The translations under genes were made by a program, and so were the position numbers. Of a stretch of DNA of 64,000 bases, positions 7,808 through 16,071 are shown piece by piece. The stretch is taken from NCBI RefSeq assembly GCF_900108315.1, contig NZ_FNVB01000002.1, positions 1,842,594-1,906,593 of the forward strand, given 5' to 3'. This stretch comes from Saccharopolyspora kobensis. GTDB taxonomy: Bacteria; Actinomycetota; Actinomycetes; Mycobacteriales; Pseudonocardiaceae. How positions within the stretch are numbered: position 1 is the first letter of the stretch; each line of letters begins with the position of its first letter. Below the pieces are notes generated by a model. It had not been told where the DNA came from. It did not search any database and saw only the letters and a list, made by a program, of their open reading frames with translations.

Positions 7808-8696
7808 TCTCGCGCTGGAAGTCGACGAACCCCGCGCGTGCGAAGGCCTTCGCCATCGGGACGTTGCCGAGGTCGGTGGCCGCCCGGATGCGCGGGACGT
7901 CCTGCCCGGCGAGCACGCGGATGCCCTCCGCCAGGACCTCGTCGATGTAGCCGTTGCCGCGGTGCGCGGGCAGGACCGCGAGGTAGGCGATCGTGGCGTT
8001 GTAGCCGTTGTGGGCCGGGATGACGAATCCCACCGGTTCACCGCCCGGCAGCGTCGCGATTCGCCACCACTCCCGCGGGCTGCTGAAGCGGGCGAACTCG
8101 CTCTCGTACTGCTCGACGGCCACCTCGCGCGCGGACATCCTGGTCAGGTCGTCGCGGGAGTGGGCGTCCAGCGTCCCGTCCAGGGCCGCGGTCATCAGCC
8201 CCAGGAGTTCCTCGGTGTCGCCGACCGGACGGAACCGGAGCCGCCCGCTGGGCTCGGGAACCGCGGTCCCGGGCTGCCACACCAGGCGCAACCGCTCCAC
8301 GAAGAGCTCGGCGCCGAGGCGTTCCAGCACTGCCATGCGGTCGTCGACCGCCTGCTTGCTCGCCGGGTCCTCGCGCCAGTCCGGCGGGACGAAGCGGCTG
8401 TACAGCGGCGGCGGCGAACCGGCGGGCACGACGGCTGCCATCGCGGTGCGCAGCAGCTGGACGCCGACGTCCACGCAGCCGGTTCCGACGTCGACCACGT
8501 CCAGGATTCGCGGCTCTTCGTCACCCGGCCGGTTCCACCAGGCCACCCGGGCCAGCAGCTCATCGCCGCGCAGCGCGACCCACATCCGGCCCGGCCGCCT
8601 GCGACCGGCGGCGAGGTCGTCGGCCAGCTCGTCGTCGAGGACGTAGGACAGCCCGCAGAACAGGTCGAGCTCGTCGGGGCCGGTGATGGGACGCAT
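7788..8696 (-). CDS. GNAT-family N-acetyltransferase
   Basis: 302 aa. The C-terminal half holds a GNAT core: IAYLAVLPAHRGNGYIDEVL carries the acetyl-CoA R-x-x-G-x-G/A loop, followed by a hydrophobic helix and DLGNVPMAKAFARAGF. The N-terminal half (RPITGPDELDLFCGLSY) looks like a second, degenerate GNAT fold, as in double-GNAT actinobacterial proteins. The acceptor is unknown. The ATG at 8696 is assumed; an in-frame TTG 24 bp upstream is preceded by GGAGAG and is an alternative. The gene overlaps mca tail to tail by 20 bp. Confidence 0.78.
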   Translation of the reverse strand: MRPITGPDELDLFCGLSYVLDDELADDLAAGRRRPGRMWVALRGDELLARVAWWNRPGDEEPRILDVVDVGTGCVDVGVQLLRTAMAAVVPAGSPPPLYSRFVPPDWREDPASKQAVDDRMAVLERLGAELFVERLRLVWQPGTAVPEPSGRLRFRPVGDTEELLGLMTAALDGTLDAHSRDDLTRMSAREVAVEQYESEFARFSSPREWWRIATLPGGEPVGFVIPAHNGYNATIAYLAVLPAHRGNGYIDEVLAEGIRVLAGQDVPRIRAATDLGNVPMAKAFARAGFVDFQREITMTWS

Positions 8697-9126
8697 GGTC
8701 ACGTCGCGAATCGCGGTCAATGCACTCTCCGGTGAAAGGGCGCCGTGCGCCCCGGGAGCAAGCGAGCGCGATGATCGCGAAGAGCATAACCACCCGTTCT
8801 CGCCCTGTCCGCCGGTTTTCCGGCGCGCTCCGATACTGGAGCGATGAGCTCGGACGACCAAGCAACCCGCTCCCGCGCGGGAGCGGGCGGATGCCGTGGC
8901 CCGGCAGTGCCGGCCGGGAGCCTGGCCGCCGAAGCGCCTGCAGCGCCGCGCGTATGCCGAGGTGTTCGGCGAACCACCGCGCACAGCAATGATTCTCGCC
9001 GCGTTCACCGGGCGCGGGAACTCGTGGTGTGGGCGCGAGCGTTGATCCCGGCCCGGCGGGTCGCCGGGCCGGGGTCGGCGGGTCGCCGGGCCGGGGTCGG
9101 CGGGTCGCCGGGCCGGGGTCGGCGGA
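8697..9126. other. 430-bp gap with a GC-rich tandem repeat
   Basis: No gene is well supported here. The left part is the upstream region of the leftward GNAT gene. A start-less open stretch around 8846-9044 on the plus strand encodes RLQRRAYAEVFGEPPRTAM-like sequence. It could be a decayed coding remnant, but I cannot assign it. The right end holds the repeat described separately. Confidence 0.4.
9047..9120. repeat. Three 22-bp direct repeats forming strong hairpins
   Basis: A 22-bp unit starting GGCGGGTCGCC is present three times without change at 9055-9076, 9077-9098 and 9099-9120, and a fourth copy begins at 9121. The first boundary makes a perfect stem: CCCGGCCCGGCG (9047-9058), loop GGT, and its complement at 9062-9073. 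It lies 6 bp past the stop of the leftward ureidoglycine aminohydrolase gene, so it may act as its terminator. Copy number may vary between strains. Confidence 0.85.
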
Positions 9127-9948
9127 TCAGGTCAGCTTGATCTGGCGGTTGACGTCCTTGTACAGCAGGTAGCGGAACTTGCCGGGGCCACCGGCGTAGC
9201 AGGCCTGCGGGCAGAAGGCGCGCAGCCACATGAAGTCACCGGCCTCGACCTCGACCCAGTCGTCGTTGAGCCGGTAGACGGCCTTGCCCTCGAGGACGTA
9301 GAGGCCGTGCTCCATCACGTGCGTCTCGGCGAACGGGATCGCCGCGCCCGGTTCGAACGTCACGATGTTGACGTGCATGTCGTGCGAGAGGTCGTTCGGG
9401 TCGACGAAGCGCGTGGTCGCCCAGGCACCGTCGGTGTCGGGCATCGGCGTCGGCTCGATGTCCTGCTCCTGCACCGCGAACGCCTTCGGCGCCGGGATGC
9501 CCTCGACGGCCTCGTAGGCCTTGCGCACCCACTGGAAGGTCGCCACCGCGGCGGAGGAGTTGGCCACCGACCAGCTCGCGCCCGCGGGCAGGTAGGCGTA
9601 TCCGCCCGGGGTGAGCTGGTGCTTCTCACCCTCGATGGTCACCTCGAGGTCGCCGGTGAGCAGGAACAGCACCGACTCCACACCGCTCTCCGGCTCCGGC
9701 TTCGCGCTGCCGCCGCCCGGCCCCACCTCGACGATGTACTGCGCGAAGGTCGTGGCGAACCCGGCGATGGGCCGGGCGAGGATCCACGAGCGGGTGTTGT
9801 CCCACCCCGGCAGGTTGCTGGTGACGATGTCGCGGAGGACGCCGCGCGGGATGACGGTGTAGGCCTCCTTCACGACGGCGCGGTCGGTCAGCAGCGTCAT
9901 CTGCGACGGCAGGCCACCCTCGGGTGCGTAGTACGACGGCTCGCTCAA
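9127..9948 (-). CDS. allE: (S)-ureidoglycine aminohydrolase (bicupin)
   Basis: 273 aa with two cupin domains, about residues 40-140 and 180-260. YYAPEGGLPSQ near the N-terminus and the C-terminal cupin motif FAETHVMEHGLYVLEG, holding the Glu/His metal ligands, match the manganese enzyme that deaminates (S)-ureidoglycine to ureidoglycolate in purine breakdown. The start is TTG at 9948, fixed by AGGAG 7 nt upstream. No other allantoin-pathway gene is present in the window, so it is either an isolated member of a dispersed pathway or serves a related substrate. A 10-bp palindrome CGTTCGAACG lies just upstream at 9972-9981. Confidence 0.85.
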   Translation of the reverse strand: MSEPSYYAPEGGLPSQMTLLTDRAVVKEAYTVIPRGVLRDIVTSNLPGWDNTRSWILARPIAGFATTFAQYIVEVGPGGGSAKPEPESGVESVLFLLTGDLEVTIEGEKHQLTPGGYAYLPAGASWSVANSSAAVATFQWVRKAYEAVEGIPAPKAFAVQEQDIEPTPMPDTDGAWATTRFVDPNDLSHDMHVNIVTFEPGAAIPFAETHVMEHGLYVLEGKAVYRLNDDWVEVEAGDFMWLRAFCPQACYAGGPGKFRYLLYKDVNRQIKLT

Positions 9949-10081
9949 GTTGCAACTCCTGTCCTGATCGACGTTCGAACGCTGCCGCGCAGTGCGTGCC
10001 GGAGCGCCGGCCCGGAGCGTCCGAGACGTCCACAGCGTAAAGCCCGGAGCCCGGAAAGGACAGCGTCGAGACGTCACAATC

Positions 10082-10342
10082 TCAAGCCTGTGACCCGCAA
10101 CTAATCGGTTTGGCTGAGCACCCCTGCCGACCCTCGCGGCGACGCCGGGCGGTGTCGATGTCGACGGCGTGCTGGTCAGCCCAGTCGGCCACCACCGACA
10201 GCGGCACCAGCGGCCCGCGCCCGAGCGCGGACAGCGAGCACTCCACGCCCGGCGGCACGGTGCGTAGCACCGTGTGCACCACGAGTCCATCGCGCTCCAA
10301 CGACCCCAGCCCCACCGATGACCGGATGTGCTCCGGCTGAGT
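10082..10342 (-). pseudogene. Remnant of an HxlR-family regulator
   Basis: The minus-strand frame encodes SLERDGLVVHTVLRTVPPGVE followed by CSLSALGRGPLVPLSVVADWA, the C-terminal winged-helix half of an HxlR-type MarR-like regulator. The expected N-terminal half (RWT-x-LI, FNELRR-like segments) is absent, and the sequence upstream has no recognisable counterpart or start. This is a truncated, probably inactive copy lying between two leftward genes. The rest of the 746-bp gap (9949-10694) shows nothing else that I can support. Confidence 0.65.
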
Positions 10343-10694
10343 CGGGCGTGACGTGGATCTCGAGGTGATCGAGCGCTGGTCCCGTCGATGGTTCACGGCG
10401 GGGGTGCCGGATGCGGCCCGGTCATGCGCCTCGTGCGTCGGGTACTTCGCGGTCCGGAATTCCGAGCCTGCCCCGGCGTCCGCCTGTCCCGGCACGCCGT
10501 AGCAAATGGCCGGGCAGCAGGATCTGGCGTTCGAGCCGAGCGGATCTCGTGCGGACGTCCACCGGTGGCGGATCGAGGAGCTTGGCGGTAGATGCCCCGA
10601 GGTCGCCGCGGCTCCGGGTGCTTGCCGCTCGGAGGTGATCAGCCGCTGCTCGGGACCCGCGCTGTCGTGAGAGCGCGCGGGCTCCGGGTGCTGG

Positions 10695-11102
10695 TCACTT
10701 GCCCTTGCGGGCCACCGGGATCTCCTTGCTGACCTGGGTTTCCCGGCGGGGCATGCGGATGGTGAGGATGCCCGCTTCGTACTCGGCCTTGATCTCGTCG
10801 GTGTTGCAGCTCATCGGGAGCAGCATCGTGCGGCTGTAGTTGCCGTAGTAGAACTCGCTGTGCCGGTCGGCGCGCTCCTCGTGCCGGCGCTCGGCGTTGA
10901 TCTTCAGCTGGTTGCCCTCGACGTTGATGTGGATGTCCTCGTCGGGGTTCATCCCGGGCAGTTCGCAGCGGATCACGAACTCCTCGCCCTCGGTGAACGT
11001 CTCCGCGCGCATCGCGTGGTGCTCGCCGAAGGGCCATTCGCCCTCGAACATCCGGAAGATGTCTGCCAACCCCATGCCCGACCTGGGCTGCAAGCTGGTC
11101 AT
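10695..11102 (-). CDS. Hsp20 / alpha-crystallin small heat-shock protein
   Basis: 135 aa. The alpha-crystallin domain runs from about residue 35 to 125 (FVIRCELPGMNPDEDIHI, NQLKINAERR, YYGNYSRTMLLP), with the closing GILTIRMP motif equivalent to the conserved G-x-L-x-V/I. The protein is an ATP-independent chaperone that binds unfolding proteins as large oligomers. The ATG at 11102 follows GAGGAGG. It lies 74 bp after an aquaglyceroporin gene on the same strand and may share its message, suggesting stress- or osmotically controlled expression. Confidence 0.9.
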   Translation of the reverse strand: MTSLQPRSGMGLADIFRMFEGEWPFGEHHAMRAETFTEGEEFVIRCELPGMNPDEDIHINVEGNQLKINAERRHEERADRHSEFYYGNYSRTMLLPMSCNTDEIKAEYEAGILTIRMPRRETQVSKEIPVARKGK

Positions 11103-11176
11103 GGTGTCCTCCTCGGCGAAGTGACTTCGACGCACCCGCGCGGGTACCCCGATGCGCCGGCGGCAAACCGCGCCGA

Positions 11177-12070
11177 TCACTCGGAGGGCGGGCGGTCGCT
11201 CGTGCGGCCCGGTTCCGGGCCGGTCCGGGCCGCGACCACGTGGCCGATGAACAGGTCGTAGACCACCGCGCCGATCACCCCGCCGACCAGCGGGCCGACT
11301 ATGGGGATCCAGAAGTACCAGCTGAACCACTGGTGGCTGCCGGGCAGCGCGAGGTCGCCCCAGCCGCTGAGGTAGGTCCACAGGCGGGGTCCGAAGTCGC
11401 GGGCCGGGTTGATCGCGTAGCCGGCGTTGGGCCCGAAGGTCAGACCGATGACGGTGACCACCATGCCGATCATGAACGGGCCCAGGTTGGCCGCCGGTGC
11501 GGTGTTGCGCGCGTCGATGAGCGCGAAGATGAGCAGCACCAGCACGGCGGTGCCCACGATCTGGTCGAGCAGCGGGCCCCACCACGATCCGCCGAAGTAC
11601 TCGGCGGGGAACGTGGCGAAGATCGCGAAGGTGTCCAGCGACTGGTCCCTGGGCAGCCCGGCCTTGGCGTTGAACGCGTTGATCGCCCAGCTGTAGGTGG
11701 CGAACACCAGGGCCGCCGCGAGGAACGCGCCGACCACCTGCGCGAAGACGTAGGGCACGACCTTCCGCCACGGGAAGGCCCGCCGCAGCGCGAAGGCCAG
11801 CGTCACCGCCGGGTTGATGTGCGCGCCGCTCACCCCGCCCGCGACGTAGACGCCGAACACCACCGCGAAACCCCAGCCGAAGGCGACGATCAGCCAGTTG
11901 GCGGCGCCGAACGCGTCGGACTGGCGCCCGGAACCGGGCAGCCCGGCCACCGCGACCGCCACCGAGGCGCAGCCCAGCAGGATCAGCACGAAGGTGCCCA
12001 GGAACTCGGCGAGCAGCTCGCCGCCGAGCCCTTCTCGATAGCCGTGACGGCCTTTCGTCTGCTCAGCCAT
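11177..12070 (-). CDS. Aquaglyceroporin (MIP family, GlpF-like)
   Basis: 297 aa. Six membrane helices and the two half-helix motifs are clear: NPAVTLA (about residue 87) and NPARDFGPR (about 220). The Asp after the second NPAR is characteristic of glycerol facilitators rather than strict water channels. The long insert between helices three and four (SLDTFAIFATFPAEYFGGSWW) is also GlpF-like. No glycerol kinase is adjacent, so the substrate may be glycerol or another small solute. It is followed by hsp20 on the same strand. Confidence 0.87.
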   Translation of the reverse strand: MAEQTKGRHGYREGLGGELLAEFLGTFVLILLGCASVAVAVAGLPGSGRQSDAFGAANWLIVAFGWGFAVVFGVYVAGGVSGAHINPAVTLAFALRRAFPWRKVVPYVFAQVVGAFLAAALVFATYSWAINAFNAKAGLPRDQSLDTFAIFATFPAEYFGGSWWGPLLDQIVGTAVLVLLIFALIDARNTAPAANLGPFMIGMVVTVIGLTFGPNAGYAINPARDFGPRLWTYLSGWGDLALPGSHQWFSWYFWIPIVGPLVGGVIGAVVYDLFIGHVVAARTGPEPGRTSDRPPSE

Positions 12071-12236
12071 CGTCGCTCCAGTAAACGAGTAGGTCTTCGC
12101 CCGCCGAGCACCACCCGAACCGAAAGTCCCACCGCTCCACGGAGTGTAGGTCCGGCCGAAACCGATCGCAGGACGCGCGGCGCGACCGGTGCCTAGCGCG
12201 AGACCGTCATCGTTGCGTTCGCGCCGGTCAGGGCCC

Positions 12237-12276
12237 GTGCGCGTTTTGGGGTGCTATAGAACCCCAAAGCGCTCAC
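12237..12276. repeat. Imperfect hairpin related to the one at 67-106
   Basis: Left arm 12237-12251 and right arm 12262-12276 pair at 13 of 15 positions around the loop TGCTATAGAA. The right arm plus flank (AAAGCGCTCACGG) and the loop closely resemble the element at 67-106. It sits upstream of the aquaporin gene and just beyond the PAP2 terminator. Two copies 12 kb apart suggest a dispersed repeat family rather than chance. Confidence 0.6.
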
Positions 12277-12279
12277 GGA

Positions 12280-12314
12280 AGAAGGGCGAGCCGGAGAGTC
12301 CGGCCCGCCCTTCT
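12280..12314 (-). terminator. Terminator hairpin for the PAP2 gene
   Basis: Sixteen-base arms (12280-12295 and 12299-12314) pair with a single mismatch around the loop GAG. On the minus strand the stem begins 12 nt after the PAP2 stop and runs into a TTCTTC stretch, the nearest thing to a U-rich tail in this GC-rich DNA. Confidence 0.7.
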
Positions 12315-12326
12315 CGCACGGCGCTT

Positions 12327-13028
12327 TCAGATGCGCGGGAGCTGCACCGTCGGCTGCTCGTCGATGTCGTGGGACCGGTGCGCGGGCAGCTTGAGGACCA
12401 GCTGGGTCGCCGTCCGCGAGAGCAGGCGCACCAGCAATGCCGTCATGACCACGCCGAAGAGGAAACCGACCAGCACGTCGTGCGGGTAGTGGACTCCGAG
12501 GAAGACCCGGGAGAACGCCGTGGCCGCACCGAGGATCAGCGCCGTGACACCGAGCTTCCGCCACGCGGCGAACACGCCGAACGCAGTCGCGCCGGCGATC
12601 ACCGAGTGGTTGCTGGGGAAGGACCAGTCACCCAGCGGCGGGCACTCGGCGATGGTCGCCACCCGCATCGCCCGGCAGGGCCGGTCCTGCTCGACGAGTA
12701 ACTTGAGCAGTTCGCTCAACGAGTAGGCGACCCCCACGCCCAGCACGCTCAGCAGCGCGATCGCCAGCGATCGCGCGGGCATCCGCCGCGCTCGCCAGCA
12801 GGCGAGCAGCAAGAAGCCGAAGAGCAGCACCAGCGCTGCCTCGGTGAAGAAAGCGGCGAACGACTGCACCCATCCCGGAGTGCTGCTCGCGAAGTCCACG
12901 ACGTCGCGGTACAGCTCCGCGCTGAAGTCGGGTACGCCTCCGGCGTCCGGAGTGCCTGCTTCCGCCGCTGTCCGCCCGGCCTGCACCATTGCTGCCGATC
13001 GGTGTTCGAACACGTGTTGACCTGCCAT
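12327..13028 (-). CDS. PAP2-superfamily membrane phosphatase
   Basis: 233 aa with about five or six membrane helices. The three phosphatase signature motifs are present in order: K-x6-RP as KLLVEQDRP, PSNHS, and SRVFLGVHYPHD. Family members remove phosphate from lipid phosphates or undecaprenyl diphosphate on the outer membrane face. The start is uncertain: ATG 13028 is used, but an in-frame ATG at 12989 and a GTG at 13103 are possible, and none has a good ribosome site. The gene is followed by a strong hairpin. Confidence 0.85.
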   Translation of the reverse strand: MAGQHVFEHRSAAMVQAGRTAAEAGTPDAGGVPDFSAELYRDVVDFASSTPGWVQSFAAFFTEAALVLLFGFLLLACWRARRMPARSLAIALLSVLGVGVAYSLSELLKLLVEQDRPCRAMRVATIAECPPLGDWSFPSNHSVIAGATAFGVFAAWRKLGVTALILGAATAFSRVFLGVHYPHDVLVGFLFGVVMTALLVRLLSRTATQLVLKLPAHRSHDIDEQPTVQLPRI

Positions 13029-13148
13029 CCGTTTCGACTCGAAACCCTCGTGGAGGGACGATGACGACACCAGGGCGGCGGTGGCGGGGGCACTGCGGTG
13101 CACCTTCCGCGGGGGTGCCTGAAACAGGTCGAATCCGCCGGGGTCGTC

Positions 13149-13688
13149 TCAGCCAGGATAGCCAGGCGGCAGCGGAGTCGATCTTCGAGCGCGGTCGACG
13201 CCGCCCGCGACGAACTCCGACACCGCGTGAACAGCGTGCTGCCGCAGCAACATCACCGCTACCGGGTCCTCGGAGGTCTCGGTCACGAGCACCCCGCCGG
13301 CGAGCCGTTCCACCTGCAGCCGCACCTCCCGGTGGTGCGCGAAAACGGCGGCGAACAGCGGATCGTCCTGCCGGATCGGCGCACCGCTGCGCAGCCTGGA
13401 CTGCATCTGCTCCGCGTGCACGCGGATCTGCTCCGCGAGGTCGGGCGCCGCGCTCGTGGTGGTCGCGCGGATCCCGGTTGAGAAGTGCTCGACCTCGCGC
13501 CGGATCTCCCGGTGCCGGGCGAGCAGCTCACCGATGACCAGCGCATCGCGCCGCAGACCGGCGTCGGCCGCGTCGGCGGGCGTGAGCATCCAGTCGGGCA
13601 GCGGAGGTGGCTGCTCGCACGCGGTGAGCAGCGGGAGCGCGGCGGCGACGGCGAGGAACTCCCGGCGCGAACAGGTGCGGTGGGACAT
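13149..13688 (-). CDS. Tat-exported lipoprotein with conserved His motifs
   Basis: 179 aa. The N-terminus has a twin-arginine motif SRREFLAV and a lipobox LLTAC, so it is probably folded before export and then lipidated. The mature part is helical with spaced histidines: HREIRREVEHF, HAEQM, HHREVRLQVE, then ETSEDPVAVMLLRQHA. From memory this last pattern recurs in a bacterial family of unknown function; heme or metal binding is an inference from the histidines and the Tat route. Start ATG 13688 puts the twin arginines at the usual place. It is followed by the PAP2 gene on the same strand. Confidence 0.65.
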   Translation of the reverse strand: MSHRTCSRREFLAVAAALPLLTACEQPPPLPDWMLTPADAADAGLRRDALVIGELLARHREIRREVEHFSTGIRATTTSAAPDLAEQIRVHAEQMQSRLRSGAPIRQDDPLFAAVFAHHREVRLQVERLAGGVLVTETSEDPVAVMLLRQHAVHAVSEFVAGGVDRARRSTPLPPGYPG

Positions 13689-13754
13689 GGGCGGCCCCGT
13701 CGGTTTCGGACGTGCTGCCACCAGGATGCGTCCGGCGCGGGCCGCGCGCAGCGG

Positions 13755-14726
13755 TCAGCGGGCGGGCAGCAGGCGCGGAACCGCTCGCACGTAGATCACC
13801 ATGCCGATCACCTCGACCAGCGTCTGGGCGACCACGACGACCGCGGCGACGGCCAGGTGATCCGGCAGGGCCAGCGCCAGCGGCAGCACGACGAGCGAAT
13901 TCCGCGTCGCTCCGGTGAACACGACCGCTCGGCCGTCCGAAGTGGCCAGTCGCAGCAGCCGGGCCACCGCCATCCCGGCGAAGGGCATCACCACCAGGAA
14001 CCCGACGTAGTGCGGCATGACCCGCAGCACGTCCCCGATCCGGCCGTCGAGCGCCGGTACCTGCGAGGCGACCACGGTCATCAGCGTCAGCGCCATCAGC
14101 GGCACCATCGCCGCGCTCGCGGTCTCCGCGACCTTCCGCCCGGCCGGGCGCCGCGCCGCCCACGCCTGCGTGGCCCAGGCCAGTGCGAGCGGGATGACGA
14201 TCAGCACCAGGAACGCTTCGAGGAACGGCCCCACCGCCACCACGTCCACCAGGCCGGGCCCCAGGAACCCCAGCAGGAACACCGGCAGCAGGAGCATCTG
14301 GGCGATGAGCAGCAGGGGAGTGGCGGCCAGCAGCCGCTGGCTGCTGCCACCGGCCAGCCCGGAGAAGACGATCACGTAGTCCACGCACGGGGTGAGCAGA
14401 ACCAGCAGCACGCCCAGCTGCACGGCCCGGTCATCGGGCAGGAAGGCGAACAGCGCCGCGACCACCAGCGGCACCACGGCGAAGTTCACCACCAGCACCG
14501 CGGCGAGGAATCGCCCGGCGCGCAGCGACCGCACCAGATCCGCCGCCGGGACCTGCAGGAACGTCACGTACAGCAGGGCACCGAGGACGGGGTTGAGCAC
14601 CGGTTCGAGCCCGCTGCCCGCGCCGGGCGCCGCCCAGCCGAGCAGACCGCCGAGCACCATCGCGGCGAGGTAGATCACGACCTGGTGCCGCTCCAGCGCG
14701 GCCACCACGCCTCGTTGCCCGGACAC
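13755..14726 (-). CDS. BASS-family transporter, arsenic-resistance-like
   Basis: 323 aa with about ten membrane helices and no signal peptide. The fold and the motifs LLTPCVDYVIVFSGLAGG and FTGATRNSLVVLPLALALP match bile acid:sodium symporter relatives, and such actinobacterial proteins are often labelled arsenic resistance proteins because of a distant likeness to ACR3. No arsR or arsC gene is adjacent, so arsenite export is not supported by context. The substrate is therefore open: an organic anion or arsenite. Confidence 0.75.
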   Translation of the reverse strand: MSGQRGVVAALERHQVVIYLAAMVLGGLLGWAAPGAGSGLEPVLNPVLGALLYVTFLQVPAADLVRSLRAGRFLAAVLVVNFAVVPLVVAALFAFLPDDRAVQLGVLLVLLTPCVDYVIVFSGLAGGSSQRLLAATPLLLIAQMLLLPVFLLGFLGPGLVDVVAVGPFLEAFLVLIVIPLALAWATQAWAARRPAGRKVAETASAAMVPLMALTLMTVVASQVPALDGRIGDVLRVMPHYVGFLVVMPFAGMAVARLLRLATSDGRAVVFTGATRNSLVVLPLALALPDHLAVAAVVVVAQTLVEVIGMVIYVRAVPRLLPAR

Positions 14727-14792
14727 GCGCTCTCCTCCCGACCCGGCCTGCGGACTGCCCGATTCTGACCGGTGCCGGGAACGCGAACCGGA

Positions 14793-15338
14793 TCAGGTGC
14801 GCGCGATCGACTCCACCAGCTTCGCGTTGAACGCGGGCAGATCACCCGGTTGCCTGCTGGTCACCAGGTTCCGGTCGACGACCACCTCCTCGTCGAGCAC
14901 GTCACCGCCCGCGTTGCGGATGTCCGTGCGGATGCTGGTGAACGAGGTCAGCCGGCGGCCGCGCACCACGTCGGCCTCCACCAGCGTCCACGGGCCGTGG
15001 CAGATCGCGCCGACCGGTTTGCCCGAGTCGACGAAGTCCCGCACGAACCCCACCGCCTCCGCATAGCGGCGCAGCTGATCGGGGTTGATCGTGCCGCCCG
15101 GCAGCACCAGCGCGTCGTAGTCGTCGACGGCGGCGCCCGCGACCTCGCGCTCGACGGTGAACCGGTCGCCCTTCTCGATGTCGTGGTTCATGGCCTGGAT
15201 CTCGCCGTCATGCGTGGAGAGCAGTTCCACGCGGGCTCCGGCGTCTTCCAGCGCGGCGCGCGGCTGCTCCAGCTCGGCCTGCTCGACCCCGTCGGCGGCG
15301 AGGATGGCCACCCGGCGCCCGTTGAGCTCTCCGGTCAT
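14793..15338 (-). CDS. DJ-1/PfpI family protein (type 1 amidotransferase-like)
   Basis: 181 aa. The nucleophile elbow AICHGPW places the reactive cysteine at about residue 113, next to His114, with the glutamate of the triad in the VAILAADGVEQAELEQP stretch near the N-terminus. These PfpI-type proteins include deglycases, proteases and stress-response hydrolases. Activity on methylglyoxal adducts is the commonest proposal but is not certain. The ATG at 15338 begins the canonical beta strand. The gene stands alone, diverging from a TetR gene 142 bp away. Confidence 0.87.
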   Translation of the reverse strand: MTGELNGRRVAILAADGVEQAELEQPRAALEDAGARVELLSTHDGEIQAMNHDIEKGDRFTVEREVAGAAVDDYDALVLPGGTINPDQLRRYAEAVGFVRDFVDSGKPVGAICHGPWTLVEADVVRGRRLTSFTSIRTDIRNAGGDVLDEEVVVDRNLVTSRQPGDLPAFNAKLVESIART

Positions 15339-15480
15339 CGTCGATCACTCCTTCCGCTGCAGGCACCGGTCGTCGGCCGGTGCGCTCCGGGGCCCAGCGT
15401 CCCCTTCCCGCTCGGCGCTGCAAGTCGGCGGCCCGGCCAGATATTTGATCGTCCGGTCTGGAAAGCGGTACGGTCGGGGA

Positions 15481-16059
15481 ATGGCCAGGACCAAGGAGTT
15501 CGATCCGGAAGTGGCGCTGCAGCGCGCTCTGGAGCTGTTCTGGGAGCGCGGCTACGAGGCCACCTCGACGGCGGAGCTGGTGGCGCACCTGGGTGTCGCG
15601 CGGGCCAGCATCTACGCCACCTTCGGCGACAAGCGCCGGCTCTACCTCAAGGCGCTGGAGCGCTACCTGCGGATCACCGACGAATCCGTCGTCGGAGTGC
15701 TCTCGGCGGGGCCTGCGCTGGCCGGTGTGCACCGGCTCATCGACCGGTACGCGGAGAAGGCCGCCGCGGACGCCGAGCGGGTCGGCTGCATGGTCGTGAA
15801 CGCGGCGGTGGAGTCGTCGTCCCGGGATGCGGAGGTGCACCGGCTGGTGGAGTCGAGCTGGTCGTTCCTGGAGGCGTCGCTGACCTCGGCGCTGGCGCGC
15901 GCTCGCGCCGAAGGTGATCTGCCGGCGGACCGGGAGCCTCGCGCTCTGGCCCGGATGCTGCTGGTGTTCTTCCAGGGCATCCAGGTGATGGGGCGCGCGC
16001 CCGCGGACGCCGACCGGATCCGCGACGCCGCAGCGCAGATGCGCGCTCTGCTGGGTTGA
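15481..16059 (+). CDS. TetR-family regulator of the downstream SDR
   Basis: 192 aa. The helix-turn-helix lies at about residues 8-52 (PEVALQRALELFWERGYEATST, LVAHLGVARASIYATFGDKRRLYLKAL), the form typical of the AcrR/NemR-like group that often senses electrophiles or aldehydes. The C-terminal domain carries GCMVVNAAVES and FFQGIQVMGR, usual for this subgroup. The downstream SDR gene is in the same direction but separated by a strong promoter-operator region, which suggests that the repressor controls the SDR. Confidence 0.85.
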   Translation: MARTKEFDPEVALQRALELFWERGYEATSTAELVAHLGVARASIYATFGDKRRLYLKALERYLRITDESVVGVLSAGPALAGVHRLIDRYAEKAAADAERVGCMVVNAAVESSSRDAEVHRLVESSWSFLEASLTSALARARAEGDLPADREPRALARMLLVFFQGIQVMGRAPADADRIRDAAAQMRALLG

Positions 16060-16071
16060 CCGCCGTTTCTT

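Noticed and set aside
8846..9044. Open stretch encoding an unnamed peptide
   Set aside because: It has no start codon or ribosome site and no family match that I can name; kept only as a note.
9055..9120. Possible CRISPR array
   Set aside because: The 22-bp repeats are contiguous with no spacers, and no cas gene is near.
13755..14726. Arsenite exporter
   Set aside because: The protein is in the BASS superfamily, but there is no arsR or arsC neighbour and the motif likeness to ACR3 is weak, so the call stays general.
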